From a virus, in IMG/VR virus record IMGVR_UViG_3300021963_000804, positions 1 through 20,556 of that record: 20,556 nt of DNA. One strand, 5' to 3'. The translations under genes and the position numbers were made by a program. How positions within the stretch are numbered: the stretch's first letter is position 1; the number at the start of each line of letters is the position of its first letter. This document shows, in pieces, positions 1-5,752 of the stretch. A model generated the notes under the pieces. That model had not been told where the DNA came from and ran no database searches. It saw only the letters and a program-made list of their open reading frames with translations.

Positions 1-635
1 ACGGCTGCCAAATGATTGTCGTCTAATCCCGAAAACTGAGCCATTAAAAGCTCTCGAAACTCAGCATCATCAATCGATCGAAGACCAAACTGTAGAAACT
101 TCCCATTCGGGTTTCGGTGGTCCCAGATGTCGTACTCTCCGGCAAGGCGGATCAAGGCGGGCTCCTGCACATTGCGGTCGATGAAGTCCTGCTTGGAAGG
201 CAGCACACCAAGATAGCCAGCCGAATTGACGAACCACTGCCAGCACAGTCGGCATGCGGCCACGCCGTCGATGCGGTAGCCCATGATCACTAGCCGCTCC
301 ACCAACGGATTGTCCCACTTCTCAATGGCGCTCTTGTGGTGGTCGATCCAGATGATCTTCTCGTCGAGATCGGTGCGAGCCATCAACTCGTCCACCGACA
401 GGTCCACGATGTAGATGGCGTCGTAGTCGGTCCATTCGTAGGTCGTGTTTGCCGATCCACCCTCGACGGTGATGCGGTGAGTGCGAGCGTTCTCGTCAGG
501 CACAGGCCGTCCATAGTCCCACCCGTAGGAGTGGATGGTGGCGTTGGGATGCAGGCGGTTCAGCCAGTAGCAACAAACATCGTTCGATAGCTTTCCGTCG
601 AAGTCAGCGTCGTGGTAAATGATTGCGAATTTCAT
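1..635 (-). CDS. DHH-family phosphoesterase (partial, C-terminus outside window)
   Basis: The frame is open from an ATG at 635 to the left edge, giving 211 complete codons. The N-terminus reads MKFAIIYHDADFDG, the DHH-superfamily metal-binding motif I (D9, D11, D13). It is followed by IVDLS (D78) as motif II and the signature DHHKS at residues 98-102. Family members (NrnB/NrnA-like oligoribonucleases, GdpP/DhhP-type cyclic dinucleotide phosphodiesterases, RecJ) hydrolyse phosphodiester bonds with Mn2+. The short spacing and missing extra domains fit the NrnB-like type best, but the substrate cannot be read from this fragment. It is the last gene of the unit holding ThyX and the Tad2-like protein and is separated from the latter by a perfect 12-bp hairpin. 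No clear Shine-Dalgarno precedes the ATG. Its C-terminal DHHA1 region, if present, lies outside the window. Confidence 0.85.
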   Translation of the reverse strand, partial: MKFAIIYHDADFDGKLSNDVCCYWLNRLHPNATIHSYGWDYGRPVPDENARTHRITVEGGSANTTYEWTDYDAIYIVDLSVDELMARTDLDEKIIWIDHHKSAIEKWDNPLVERLVIMGYRIDGVAACRLCWQWFVNSAGYLGVLPSKQDFIDRNVQEPALIRLAGEYDIWDHRNPNGKFLQFGLRSIDDAEFRELLMAQFSGLDDNHLAA

Positions 636-649
636 GGTGTGAAAGGGGG

Positions 650-677
650 ATGATCCCGAAACGAATTTCGGGATCAT
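650..677 (-). promoter_or_regulatory. Perfect 12-bp hairpin between tad2-like and DHH genes
   Basis: Positions 650-661 (ATGATCCCGAAA) are perfectly complementary to 666-677, with a 4-nt loop that reads TTCG on the minus (transcribed) strand. It starts 4 nt after the tad2-like stop codon and ends 14 nt before the DHH start. The bases after it on the minus strand are CCCCCTTT, not a run of T, so a classical intrinsic terminator is not supported. An mRNA-stabilising or processing stem, or a weak terminator, is possible. Confidence 0.6.
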
Positions 678-681
678 GGTG

Positions 682-921
682 TCAGGCGTTATAGGCCCAA
701 TCGTTGGCGAGGATGTCAGTCTGCGATGCCAGCCACGGCACACGCGATCCGTTGGGGTAGGCCGGGTGGCCCTTGGGGTACTCGATGTAGATGTAGGGCA
801 GCGTCATCTTGCTGTTGGCATCTGGCGTCTGCAGCAGCAGCCACATGCCCTTGCCGTTCCACCCTGAGCGGTAGATGGCCTTGCCCTTCTTGAGCCATTC
901 CAGTGCTTGTCCGAAGTTCAT
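682..921 (-). CDS. tad2: Tad2-like anti-Thoeris protein (DUF2829)
   Basis: This 79-aa protein has the DUF2829 pattern: N-terminal MNFGQALEWLKKGKAIYRSGWNGKGMW-type helix and strand (key part RSGWNGKGMWL at about residues 18-28) and a C-terminal PWLASQTDILANDW block (residues 62-75). DUF2829 includes Tad2, a phage protein that binds and sequesters the cyclic ADP-ribose-type signal (1''-3' gcADPR) made by Thoeris TIR proteins, so the effector is not triggered. The length is typical of the family. The ATG at 921 overlaps the thyX stop (ATGA) and has an AAGGA Shine-Dalgarno about 9 nt upstream. The family assignment is strong by eye; actual anti-defence activity is inferred, because many DUF2829 members are untested. 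Confidence 0.87.
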   Translation of the reverse strand: MNFGQALEWLKKGKAIYRSGWNGKGMWLLLQTPDANSKMTLPYIYIEYPKGHPAYPNGSRVPWLASQTDILANDWAYNA

Positions 922-1664
922 TCTGCGGTTCCTTTCTTGAGGTTGTTCAGTTCTAGCTTCAGGCGTTCGATCTCGTTCTTGAGCGATTGAACCTCGCTCA
1001 CCCGCAGGCCCATCGCCTCGTGGACCGTCGGGAAATGTTTGGCGAACTCAGCGCGGATCGCCTCAGCAACCTCACGGTGCTCCTTCTGGGCGTGCGGTGA
1101 CGTGCGCTGGTCGAGGTAGTGAATCCACGTCCTCGCGCTGCCCTTCATGAACATCCGCGTCTTGGTGGACAGGGGCAGAACGAAGCGGGCGCTCTCCGGT
1201 GCAACACCACCCTCGATGAGAGTCTCGTAGGCACGCACCGAGTGCTCGACCGCGTGCTTGTAGACGAAGTGCAGAATGTCATCAGTGGAGATCTCCTCTC
1301 CACTGCCCTGCCGGTTACCGCCAGCCGCCTTCCGGCGCAGCGTGATCGGCTCGATGATGGCCTCCAGCTTGCGCACGTCGGCGTACCGCTGACTGAACTG
1401 CTGGAACCGTGCGCTCCAGTGGCGCAGGATCTGCATCGAGATGGAGATGCTGGTCTCGATCTCGACGGTCAGGTCGGCCTGCTCGAACACGGACCAGTGG
1501 CCCTCGCGCATGCAAAAGTGCAGCAGCTTCGGCCCGGTCTCGTGGTTGTGCTGGTTGTTCGGGTTTGAGACACGAGCCTCGTAGACGATGAGTTCGTCTG
1601 GTGTGAGCTCGCGACCGTTGTCGGTGACGAGTGACTTTGTGACAGCGACAGATGAGACTTTCAC
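918..1664 (-). CDS. thyX: Flavin-dependent thymidylate synthase ThyX
   Basis: A 248-aa enzyme that makes dTMP from dUMP using FAD, NADPH and methylene-tetrahydrofolate, supplying thymidylate for phage replication. The ThyX signature lies at residues 81-91: R-H-W followed by seven residues and S, in the context ILRHWSARFQQFSQRYAD; the usual third residue of RHR is W here. Upstream SVFEQADLTVEI (58-69) and downstream ESARFVLPLSTKTRMFM (157-173) and QRTSPHAQKEHREVA (186-200) are typical. The last 30 residues form a short coiled coil. I chose the GTG at 1664 over the upstream ATG at 1697, because GGAGG lies 7 nt before the GTG and the GTG overlaps the previous stop (GTGA); the ATG has no such site. 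Confidence 0.95.
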   Translation of the reverse strand: MKVSSVAVTKSLVTDNGRELTPDELIVYEARVSNPNNQHNHETGPKLLHFCMREGHWSVFEQADLTVEIETSISISMQILRHWSARFQQFSQRYADVRKLEAIIEPITLRRKAAGGNRQGSGEEISTDDILHFVYKHAVEHSVRAYETLIEGGVAPESARFVLPLSTKTRMFMKGSARTWIHYLDQRTSPHAQKEHREVAEAIRAEFAKHFPTVHEAMGLRVSEVQSLKNEIERLKLELNNLKKGTAE

Positions 1665-2263
1665 TGGGCCACCTCCGTGCTCAGAGCGGTGGGCCACTCA
1701 CCGGACTCGACCTTGGCCCAGAACGACTTGGCAATCTCCTCGTTTCCACGGGCAAGACGCAGGTACTCGGTGCGCTTCTCCTGACGGACACGAGTGTTGT
1801 ATGCGTCCTGACGGACCTTGGAGTACCGCTCAAGGCACTCGTCGCGGACCTCGTTGAACTTGGTGTCGTCCTGAAAGAACTCCTCGAACTTGGCGGCTTT
1901 GTCCTCGCACTTACTGACACCAATCCACGCGATCTCTACAGTGGCTTCCGAGGCTGAGATCTTCAGGTCGTCTCGGTTGTAATTGATCTTCTCTATCTTC
2001 ACCAAGCCATCCAGAGCAGCCACGGCCTTGGCCTCGTCCAGCCAACCAAAGTCGGTCTGGTAGTAACCCTGCCTCAGGCGGAACACCTTGATCGCCTCGG
2101 CTGGATTCTGATACCCGCGCCACTCAGAGCGACGGAGTGCCTCGCTCAGGGTGATTGGTGGTTGGATGCTCCGGTCGATGGCTTCGAGCCGGATGGAGTC
2201 GTTGAGGTCTTCGTTGGAGAGACCGAGCACCTCAGAGTCGGTCAGTTGACTGAATGGTTTCAT
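1661..2263 (-). CDS. Hypothetical protein, first gene of the thyX unit
   Basis: A 200-aa protein starting MKPFSQLTDSEVLGL that I do not recognise. It is charged and soluble, with no signal peptide or membrane segment. The second half is rich in E, K and R and probably helical (about residues 130-185, from KCEDKAAKFEEFF through RQEKRTEYLRLARG). The frame is open further upstream to an ATG at 2356, but those codons run through the promoter/palindrome at 2276-2304, so I chose the ATG at 2263, 12 nt after the palindrome. There is no Shine-Dalgarno and the leader would be very short. Its stop overlaps the thyX GTG, so it is co-translated with thyX. Confidence 0.8.
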   Translation of the reverse strand: MKPFSQLTDSEVLGLSNEDLNDSIRLEAIDRSIQPPITLSEALRRSEWRGYQNPAEAIKVFRLRQGYYQTDFGWLDEAKAVAALDGLVKIEKINYNRDDLKISASEATVEIAWIGVSKCEDKAAKFEEFFQDDTKFNEVRDECLERYSKVRQDAYNTRVRQEKRTEYLRLARGNEEIAKSFWAKVESGEWPTALSTEVAQ

Positions 2264-2275
2264 GTAGCGGGAACA

Positions 2276-2304
2276 GGTGTAATACACCATGTCCCCATCG
2301 TCAA
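2276..2304 (-). promoter_or_regulatory. Early-type promoter/operator, copy 1 (thyX-tad2-DHH unit)
   Basis: The 13-bp perfect palindrome GGTGTAATACACC occupies 2276-2288. On the minus strand, TTGACG (2299-2304) is followed by exactly 14 bp and TATTAC (2279-2284), which lies inside the palindrome. The same arrangement is repeated at three other sites in the window. The TTGACG box overlaps the stop codon of the 48-aa gene. The first start codon lies 12 nt beyond the palindrome. Confidence 0.75.
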
Positions 2305-2447
2305 GAGAGTCTGGTGCGTTTTTTTCTGGGCAGCACAACGAACAAGATGCACACACCCAGCGAGAGGGCGATCGGCCACGTCGCTAGGATGAAGAGGCCG
2401 AGGCCGTAGCTCATGCACCAGAGCTCCAAGAGGATCTTCTTGATCAT
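2301..2447 (-). CDS. Small single-pass or hairpin membrane protein (48 aa)
   Basis: This short frame starts MIKKILLELWCMSYG, continues with a long hydrophobic stretch (about residues 13-42, ending CILFVVLP) and ends with the basic tail RKKRTRLS. That is one or two membrane segments with positive ends. The ATG at 2447 overlaps the upstream stop (ATGA), which argues that it is real despite its size. Its stop falls inside the TTGACG box of the next promoter. A position at the end of the accessory operon and a membrane location would suit an accessory envelope or lysis-type role, but nothing in the sequence proves a function. Confidence 0.7.
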   Translation of the reverse strand: MIKKILLELWCMSYGLGLFILATWPIALSLGVCILFVVLPRKKRTRLS

Positions 2448-2695
2448 GTCCAATCAGGGACCGCTTTCTTGAGGTCGGCAAGGGTGCAGTCGTCGCCGTC
2501 AGCGAGGTGACGATTGGCGTCGAGCGTCGAGCGGATCGCGGAATCCAGCGTCCTGCTCCTGTCCAGCAGCTTGTTGAGCTCTTTCACAATCGTAAGCGGG
2601 GCGGTATCCGCGAGCACGGAAAATTCGGGCGTGTGAATCAGGAACCCGTGTCTTGGCGGCATGTGAGGAAGCCGCTCAATATTGTATCGTTTCAC
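2444..2695 (-). CDS. Hypothetical 83-aa protein
   Basis: Begins with GTG at 2695 and reads MKRYNIERLPHMPPRHG. The family was not recognised. The middle section, TIVKELNKLLDRSRTLDSAIRSTLDANRHL, is helical in character. The start is well supported: AAGGAGG lies 7 nt upstream and the GTG overlaps the stop of the preceding KEAKP-tail gene (GTGA). Its own stop overlaps the ATG of the 48-aa membrane protein, so the three genes form a translationally coupled chain. Confidence 0.8.
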   Translation of the reverse strand: MKRYNIERLPHMPPRHGFLIHTPEFSVLADTAPLTIVKELNKLLDRSRTLDSAIRSTLDANRHLADGDDCTLADLKKAVPDWT

Positions 2696-2871
2696 GGCTT
2701 GGCCTCCTTGGCCTTACGCCATTTATCTCTGGTTTTAGACCCTATCGGACAGAACGCTTTGAACTCGGAACACATCTTATCACCCGACTCCTCCAGCCTC
2801 TTAATGTGCTGCTTCAACAAGCGAATCTCGCGCTTCTGCCACTGTATTTTGACAGTCATTTCTAAGCTCAC
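2692..2871 (-). CDS. Small KEAKP-tail protein, copy 3 of 3 (59 aa)
   Basis: A short protein with start (M)SLEMTVKIQWQKRE, core RLEESGDKM and C-terminus DKWRKAKEAKP. The core and tail match the two genes upstream (RIKRMEDAGDAM...RKSKEAKP and RIRELEIAGNAM...KIGKEAKP), so the three are paralogues. I chose the GTG at 2871, which overlaps the previous stop (GTGA); an in-frame ATG at 2859 would give 55 aa. The N-terminal half looks like a coiled coil. The family resembles small phage proteins with a LEEAGD...W..AKEAKP pattern of unknown function. Confidence 0.8.
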   Translation of the reverse strand: MSLEMTVKIQWQKREIRLLKQHIKRLEESGDKMCSEFKAFCPIGSKTRDKWRKAKEAKP

Positions 2872-3159
2872 GGCTTGGCCTCTTTCCCAATCTTAGCGTC
2901 GTCCCATCCTTGCAACAGGTTGTCCATTATTGATGTTCTCATGCACGGTGATGGCGGATTGATGAACTCGTACATTGCGTTGCCAGCTATTTCGAGTTCT
3001 CGGATGCGCTGATCGTAGAACTTCCTCTCACCTTCTAACTTGTCCCACAGAGCGCGGAGACGGTTTTCAAGTTCGGTGACGCACTTTTCGCGTTTTCTCA
3101 AAGAGTTCTGAAGCGTTTCTATTTCTTGAAGATGAAAGTTCATGGCTTGGCCTCCTTGG
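2696..3159. repeat. Three copies of the KEAKP-coding / Shine-Dalgarno segment
   Basis: GGCTTGGCCTCCTTGG occurs identically at 2696-2711 and 3144-3159, and a diverged copy (identical for 11 bases) lies at 2872-2887. On the minus strand each encodes the C-terminal K-E-A-K-P plus stop of a KEAKP-tail gene. The same bases contain AAGGAGG (AAAGAGG in the middle copy) about 7 nt before the next gene's start. Confidence 0.85.
2868..3143 (-). CDS. Small KEAKP-tail coiled-coil protein, copy 2 of 3 (91 aa)
   Basis: Starts MNFHLQEIETLQNSL. An N-terminal coiled coil covers about residues 3-55 (heptads rich in L, E, K and R), followed by RIRELEIAGNAMYEF, a Pro/Cys-containing linker and the tail GWDDAKIGKEAKP. 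It is homologous to its neighbours on both sides. The ATG at 3143 overlaps the upstream stop (ATGA) and is preceded at 7 nt by AAGGAGG, so the longer frame from 3170 is not needed. The coiled coil suggests oligomerisation, perhaps with the other two copies. Function unknown. Confidence 0.82.
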   Translation of the reverse strand: MNFHLQEIETLQNSLRKREKCVTELENRLRALWDKLEGERKFYDQRIRELEIAGNAMYEFINPPSPCMRTSIMDNLLQGWDDAKIGKEAKP

Positions 3160-3589
3160 ATTTGCGCCATTGTTCTTGGAACTGCTTCTCATCTTCAGTC
3201 CAGTCGGATGACATCCATTCATCCATCGCATCTCCAGCGTCCTCCATCCGCTTGATACGCTCCATCGCCTCCGTGTACTTCCGCGCCAACTCGGCCGCGA
3301 TGGTCTCAGCCACATGGTCACCAACGCACACGCCGTCCTTCTCGGTCGCGCCGGGGAAGTTCTTCTGGTCGTCCTTGAACCACGGATAGTTGAGCACCTT
3401 TCCGCAGGTTTGCTCGATCTCGAGGTTCTGCTTAGCGATTCCGTCGCGCAGCCGCTTGATCTTCGCGCTCTGCTCCTCCAGGCGCTGCGCTGCCTCAGCG
3501 ATCGCAGCATTGGCAACACCGTCCTCTGACTCAATGTCGGTGGACAGTAGTCGTAACGCTTGGATCAGGGTTTCGGTAGGGGTATCCAT
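3140..3589 (-). CDS. KEAKP-tail protein, copy 1 of 3 (149 aa)
   Basis: The longest of three tandem paralogues. A predicted helical region covers residues 28-65 (IAEAAQRLEEQSAKIKRLRDGIAK and on). A middle insertion (about residues 66-95, around NYPWFKDDQKNFPGATEKDG) is absent from the other two copies. The shared block RIKRMEDAGDAMDEW lies at about 111-125 and the tail WRKSKEAKP at the end. The ATG at 3589 has GGAGG 6 nt upstream, embedded in the last codons of the previous gene. Unknown function; probably a soluble accessory protein. Confidence 0.82.
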   Translation of the reverse strand: MDTPTETLIQALRLLSTDIESEDGVANAAIAEAAQRLEEQSAKIKRLRDGIAKQNLEIEQTCGKVLNYPWFKDDQKNFPGATEKDGVCVGDHVAETIAAELARKYTEAMERIKRMEDAGDAMDEWMSSDWTEDEKQFQEQWRKSKEAKP

Positions 3590-3591
3590 GG

Positions 3592-3828
3592 TTATCCTCC
3601 GTGGCTCTTGATCTCGTCATTCATCGAGGAGATCTGCGACTTCAATTCCTCGATCTCGCCTTCTAGGTCCATGACCTTCCCTTTCAGCGTCTCGATCTCC
3701 ATGTCCTTCTCGTCGATGACATCATCGAGTCGGGTGACAACCTCGATGAGGGACTGGATCTTCCCGATAATGACGCTCTCTGCGTTGTTAATGACGCTGT
3801 CCTCGTGTGCGGTGGTGTTGGTTGGCAT
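3592..3828 (-). CDS. Coiled-coil protein (78 aa)
   Basis: MPTNTTAHEDSVINN is followed by an almost unbroken coiled coil from about residue 20 to 73, with heptad-spaced I/L/V and E/K/D (for example DEKDMEIETLKGKVMDLEGE). It has no cysteine or membrane segment. The ATG at 3828 lies 2 nt after the RNA ligase stop. Its last codons (HGG-stop) carry the GGAGG that serves the next gene. Function not recognised; the KEAKP-tail proteins next to it are also coiled coils, so a shared assembly is possible but unproven. Confidence 0.78.
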   Translation of the reverse strand: MPTNTTAHEDSVINNAESVIIGKIQSLIEVVTRLDDVIDEKDMEIETLKGKVMDLEGEIEELKSQISSMNDEIKSHGG

Positions 3829-3830
3829 GG

Positions 3831-4808
3831 TTACTGGTCCTTGTAGTTGCGGTTGATGATCTTGAACCCAAGCGGTCGGCCGATGCCCATAGCCTCGCCA
3901 TCGATCGGTCGAACAACGATTCCCTCGGCAGGTTTGCCGTCAGGCAGCGTCACGATGTCGGCAACACTCTGGAGGTGCTCAATGGTTTCATCGAGAGTAA
4001 CGGTAACCACAGGCACCCATTTGCACTGGAACTTGTCTCGGCACACCTGAGCCATATCGATGTATCGAAGCCATTTGCCATTGGTGAGATCACGGATCTG
4101 GTAGACGACGAGCGTAGGCTCAGTGAGTTTCAACTGGTTCCCTTGCACACCCGGACCCATTAACTCGCCTTGGATGACGCAGTTGGTGCCAGGCGGGATG
4201 GTCAACTTCCTGGCAGCGATCCAGAACCCGTTCGAGGCTGATTCCTTGAGCGACAGGTTGCGGCTACAGACGTGCGTGATGTTGCCATCGACAACCACGA
4301 TGGTGCAGGACGACCCATCCAGCTTCAGCGTGGCGACGCACGGCTTCGACAGCGTGTGCTTCACGATATCAGGATGACTCAGGCCGTTGTCCTCGTCCGT
4401 CTTCGGGGCGTAGGAGGTTGGGAAAGCTCCAGCCACCTCACCTGATAGGCACGCCGGGATCTCCTTCTCGTACTTCTTGACACCCAGTTCGCCGCCCACG
4501 TCAGCGCCCTCCTGCCATCCGCGGACGTGTTCAGGCAGTATCGATAGCGGCTGGATCAGCCCCTGACTGTACTCGCCGCGCAGGCGAATCGTGTTGAGCC
4601 GAATCGGCTTGTCGCCCTTCTTCAGGAACGCCGACCACTCGGCATCGGGCAGAATGGTGTCGATGGGAATGAAAACGACGGACTCACCGGCCTTGAACTC
4701 GCCCTTGCGGACGATGATCTGCCACCCGAGAACCTTGGCGATTTCGAGCGAGTCTGCGTTGGAGTGAGGTGCGATCTCCTTGATGACCTCGATGCTGGCT
4801 AGTTTCAT
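3831..4808 (-). CDS. RNA ligase, DRB0094/Rnl5-type
   Basis: A 325-aa ATP-dependent nucleotidyltransferase. The N-terminal part (1-105), with APHSNADSLEIAKVLGW and VFIPIDTILP, resembles the OB-like domain found before the catalytic domain in the Deinococcus DRB0094 (DraRnl) family. Ligase motif I is KLDGSS with K162 as the predicted AMP-accepting lysine. GEL at 214-216 and YQIRD at 236-240 fit motifs Ia/III, EGIVVRP at 295-301 is motif IV, and FKIINRNY at 315-322 is motif V. All core motifs are present, so it should be active. Such enzymes seal 3'-OH/5'-PO4 RNA nicks and could repair phage or host RNA cut by defence nucleases. The ATG at 4808 has AGGA about 8 nt upstream. No polynucleotide kinase/phosphatase partner lies in the window. 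Confidence 0.92.
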   Translation of the reverse strand: MKLASIEVIKEIAPHSNADSLEIAKVLGWQIIVRKGEFKAGESVVFIPIDTILPDAEWSAFLKKGDKPIRLNTIRLRGEYSQGLIQPLSILPEHVRGWQEGADVGGELGVKKYEKEIPACLSGEVAGAFPTSYAPKTDEDNGLSHPDIVKHTLSKPCVATLKLDGSSCTIVVVDGNITHVCSRNLSLKESASNGFWIAARKLTIPPGTNCVIQGELMGPGVQGNQLKLTEPTLVVYQIRDLTNGKWLRYIDMAQVCRDKFQCKWVPVVTVTLDETIEHLQSVADIVTLPDGKPAEGIVVRPIDGEAMGIGRPLGFKIINRNYKDQ

Positions 4809-4835
4809 GTGGTTTCCTGGCGTGTTTCGATGCTG

Positions 4836-5096
4836 TTAGTTCTGACTAAAATCGGCGTTTTCTGATCCGGCAATCTGCTTGGCCTTTTCGCTCACGATCT
4901 CTTTCTGCATTCGCAGCCACTCTTCAATCTGACCAATGCGAGCGTAGAAGTTACCTGTTCCCATTCCGATGTATGTCGTCTCACCGGTTGCCGGATCGTG
5001 CGAGGTGGTGAATACCTGAATGGTGTTAAACCTGTCTTCGATGCTCTCGATCAGGCTCTGAATCAGTTCCGACTTTTCTTGGTGTTCCGCGTCCAT
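4836..5096 (-). CDS. Hypothetical 86-aa protein
   Basis: Starts MDAEHQEKSELIQSL. An amphipathic helix (1-22) is followed by a strand-rich middle, TIQVFTTSHDPATGETTYIGMGTGNFYARIGQ, and a helical C-terminus with WLRMQKEIVSEKAKQIAG. This resembles small phage proteins of the 'TGE..Y.G.G..YAR.G...EW' type, but I cannot name the family. The ATG at 5096 has an AAGGGA site about 10 nt upstream. The longer frame from 5333 would mostly run antisense-like through the upstream HTH gene and was rejected. It overlaps that gene by 34 nt. Confidence 0.72.
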   Translation of the reverse strand: MDAEHQEKSELIQSLIESIEDRFNTIQVFTTSHDPATGETTYIGMGTGNFYARIGQIEEWLRMQKEIVSEKAKQIAGSENADFSQN

Positions 5097-5431
5097 TTTG
5101 TTTGTTCCCTTTTGTGACCGTTCATAATGCTGCTGATGTAGCTCTGTGCGACTCCGTACTTGGCTGACAGGTCTTTGAGCAACACCCCCTTCTTGCGCTC
5201 TGCGACGATTGCTCGGATTTTCTCCTCGCTGTGAACGCAGGGCCAATGTGAGTCCCCGCGTGTGTAGATGTCCTTGGTTGGCAGCTTCTCGAGATACTTG
5301 ATCCTGTAGAATGTTCTCGTTGAGATGTGCCACTTGCTCGTGATCTCAGCCACGGTGCAGCCCCTCTTCAAATCGTTGATGACACCATTGATGTCATCCA
5401 ACGGTAGACGAATCGGCTTACTGCTTATCAT
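5063..5431 (-). CDS. Double helix-turn-helix DNA-binding protein (122 aa)
   Basis: Reads MISSKPIRLPLDDINGVINDLKRG and carries two HTH-like segments. The first is CTVAEITSKWHISTRTFYRIK (about residues 25-45); the second is LLKDLSAKYGVAQSYISSIMNG (about 84-105), a typical 'sense, turn, recognise' pattern as in transposase/Xre-type HTHs. The C-terminus is basic (HKREQTKWTRNTKKSRN), suited to DNA contact. It may be a phage transcription regulator or an HNH-less relative of homing-endonuclease DNA-binding domains; no nuclease motif is visible. The ATG at 5431 overlaps the upstream gene by 14 nt and has no clear Shine-Dalgarno. Confidence 0.8.
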   Translation of the reverse strand: MISSKPIRLPLDDINGVINDLKRGCTVAEITSKWHISTRTFYRIKYLEKLPTKDIYTRGDSHWPCVHSEEKIRAIVAERKKGVLLKDLSAKYGVAQSYISSIMNGHKREQTKWTRNTKKSRN

Positions 5432-5609
5432 CGTCTTTGAATGTGAAGTACTCGGTGAGTTCCCGCATGACTGCCATGTGGATGTTCTCGGTGAGGTTCT
5501 CGACAGTTCTCGGCTGGACTGACGGCGCAGCACTTTCGGTGTTGCGGATGCCTTGACTAACTCCGTCAAGGACTAGGCGGCTGATGATTGCGTACAGGTT
5601 TGGTTTCAT
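5418..5609 (-). CDS. Hypothetical 63-aa protein
   Basis: MKPNLYAIISRLVLDGVSQGIR begins a small helical protein ending FTFKDDDKQ. The form is common among phage accessory genes (NIHMAVMRELTEYF helix near the C-terminus), but the family was not identified. I chose the ATG at 5609 rather than the upstream frame start at 5672, because the latter would cross the hairpin region. No Shine-Dalgarno precedes it. Confidence 0.65.
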   Translation of the reverse strand: MKPNLYAIISRLVLDGVSQGIRNTESAAPSVQPRTVENLTENIHMAVMRELTEYFTFKDDDKQ

Positions 5610-5752
5610 GGTTCTGGTGGTGTTAGGAGGAGAGCCCCCCAGTGCCATCGCGCACCAGGGGGCATAGACCACACGGGCCGGATTGATTCGGTCATCCCAC
5701 TCGGGAGCCGATCCGAACTCGTGAATTTCGGGCGGGGCAAACCGCCCAAAAA
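5610..5752 (-). promoter_or_regulatory. 143-nt intergenic spacer with two GC-rich hairpins
   Basis: Hairpin 1 is GGGCGG (5730-5735), 6-nt loop, CCGCCC (5742-5747), just after the upstream stop. Hairpin 2 is GCCCCC (5634-5639) with GGGGGC (5658-5663) and an inner GTG/CAC pair (5642-5644 / 5653-5655) flanked by CA/CA. Neither has a T-run behind it on the minus strand. No copy of the early palindrome lies here. I interpret the spacer as a structured leader or transcript-processing region inside the accessory operon. Confidence 0.5.

Noticed and set aside
1119-1568. 149-codon plus-strand frame over thyX
   Set aside because: Antisense shadow of a confidently assigned enzyme; no start signals.
5097-5333. 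Extended start for the 86-aa gene (frame open to 5333)
   Set aside because: The extension overlaps the HTH gene in another frame and is Arg/Gln/Ser-rich shadow-like; the ATG at 5096 has a Shine-Dalgarno-like AAGGGA.
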